Source: JBOGJG01 sp050747825 (GTDB lineage: Bacteria; Acidobacteriota; UBA6911; RPQK01; JBOGJG01). From it: a stretch of 33,066 bases of DNA. The stretch's first letter is position 1. The number at the start of each line of letters is the position of its first letter. Position numbers and translations under genes: made by a program. The notes beneath the pieces were generated by a model that was not told the DNA's origin, searched no databases, and saw nothing but the letters and a program-made list of their open reading frames with translations. Below, piece by piece: positions 32,838 through 33,066 of the stretch. The stretch spans positions 1-33,066 of the forward strand of contig JBOGJG010000242.1 of NCBI GenBank assembly GCA_050747825.1. The letters are read 5' to 3'.

Positions 32838-33066
32838 GAAAGATAGAGTAGTGGATATTGCAACGCCATTCAATCAGAGAGTGTCGCAGAAGTCTGAATC
32901 TAGTGCTTCGTAACATAAATAAGTGCGCTATCGCCCCAGCCCTTCGGGTCGCGGCGGCACTGGCCTGCTGGCTTTGTTGCTCCTCGGTCCCATATTCCCG
33001 ATATGCTCCCTCGTCGCGCCTCGCCATCAGACCGCACCCATAGGGTACCCGGCTCGCGACGATAGC
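32838..33066. other. Terminal region without a recognised gene
   Basis: About 230 bases at the window edge. Short complementary ends gctatcg (32927-32933) and cgatagc (33060-33066) hint at a palindromic element running off the window. Frames on both strands resemble shadows. Confidence 0.3.

Noticed and set aside
1..33066. CRISPR arrays
   Set aside because: No set of evenly spaced direct repeats was seen; the repeats present are inverted or a 7-bp tandem run.

Overview
The window looks like a chromosomal segment from an Acidobacteriota-like bacterium. The clues are a PadR/ADOP permease remnant, DUF3500 and DUF1080 secreted proteins, a TonB receptor with a carboxypeptidase-like N-terminal domain, a sodium symporter preceded by a one-helix small protein, a signal-peptide-bearing D-2-hydroxyacid dehydrogenase, and three copies of one hairpin repeat. 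The phylum call is inference from gene content; no rRNA or universal marker tree is available here.

Region 1 (1-7.7 kb) is a decayed mobile/defence island ending at a tRNA-Leu(UAA) gene. It holds two HNH endonuclease remnants flanking a toxin-like PBECR-type gene and a tandem DUF2283 gene. Next come a GH172 (DUF2961) fragment and a tRNA 3' half. A restriction endonuclease follows, overlapping a DNA methyltransferase that has an in-frame amber codon. The rest is a frameshifted trypsin-like protease, a HigB/NadS-type toxin-antitoxin pair, and a tyrosine recombinase that has lost its catalytic core. The integrase lies next to the tRNA 3' end, as expected for an island inserted at a tRNA.

Region 2 (7.8-13 kb) carries an L,D-transpeptidase split by a frameshift inside three exact 7-bp repeats, a Tat-type class V aminotransferase, a truncated secreted protein and the exported-looking D-2-hydroxyacid dehydrogenase. 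Region 3 (13.2-18.1 kb) has the small membrane protein, sodium:solute symporter and MFS transporter in tandem, then a NYN-domain RNase-like protein and the PadR/ADOP debris.

Region 4 (18.1-25 kb) is mostly cell-envelope genes. It contains an Omp85-type barrel without POTRA domains, co-oriented with a secreted protein that carries kinase-like Lys, Glu, D-x4-N and DFG motifs. A metallophosphoesterase, a DUF1080 protein and a DUF3500 protein follow. Region 5 (24.8-29.8 kb) is housekeeping: a CdaA-YbbR fusion (c-di-AMP synthesis) divergent from gltX, a GT2 glycosyltransferase, pdxJ and rsmI in a tight series. Palindromic repeats form the end of pdxJ and both ends of rsmI.

Region 6 (29.8-33 kb) has a TonB-dependent receptor with a His-rich loop and, upstream on the same strand, a Cys-rich exported protein; together they suggest metal handling. 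The best candidates for something new are the barrel/kinase-like pair, the PBECR/DUF2283 pair and the 7-bp-repeat switch in the transpeptidase gene.
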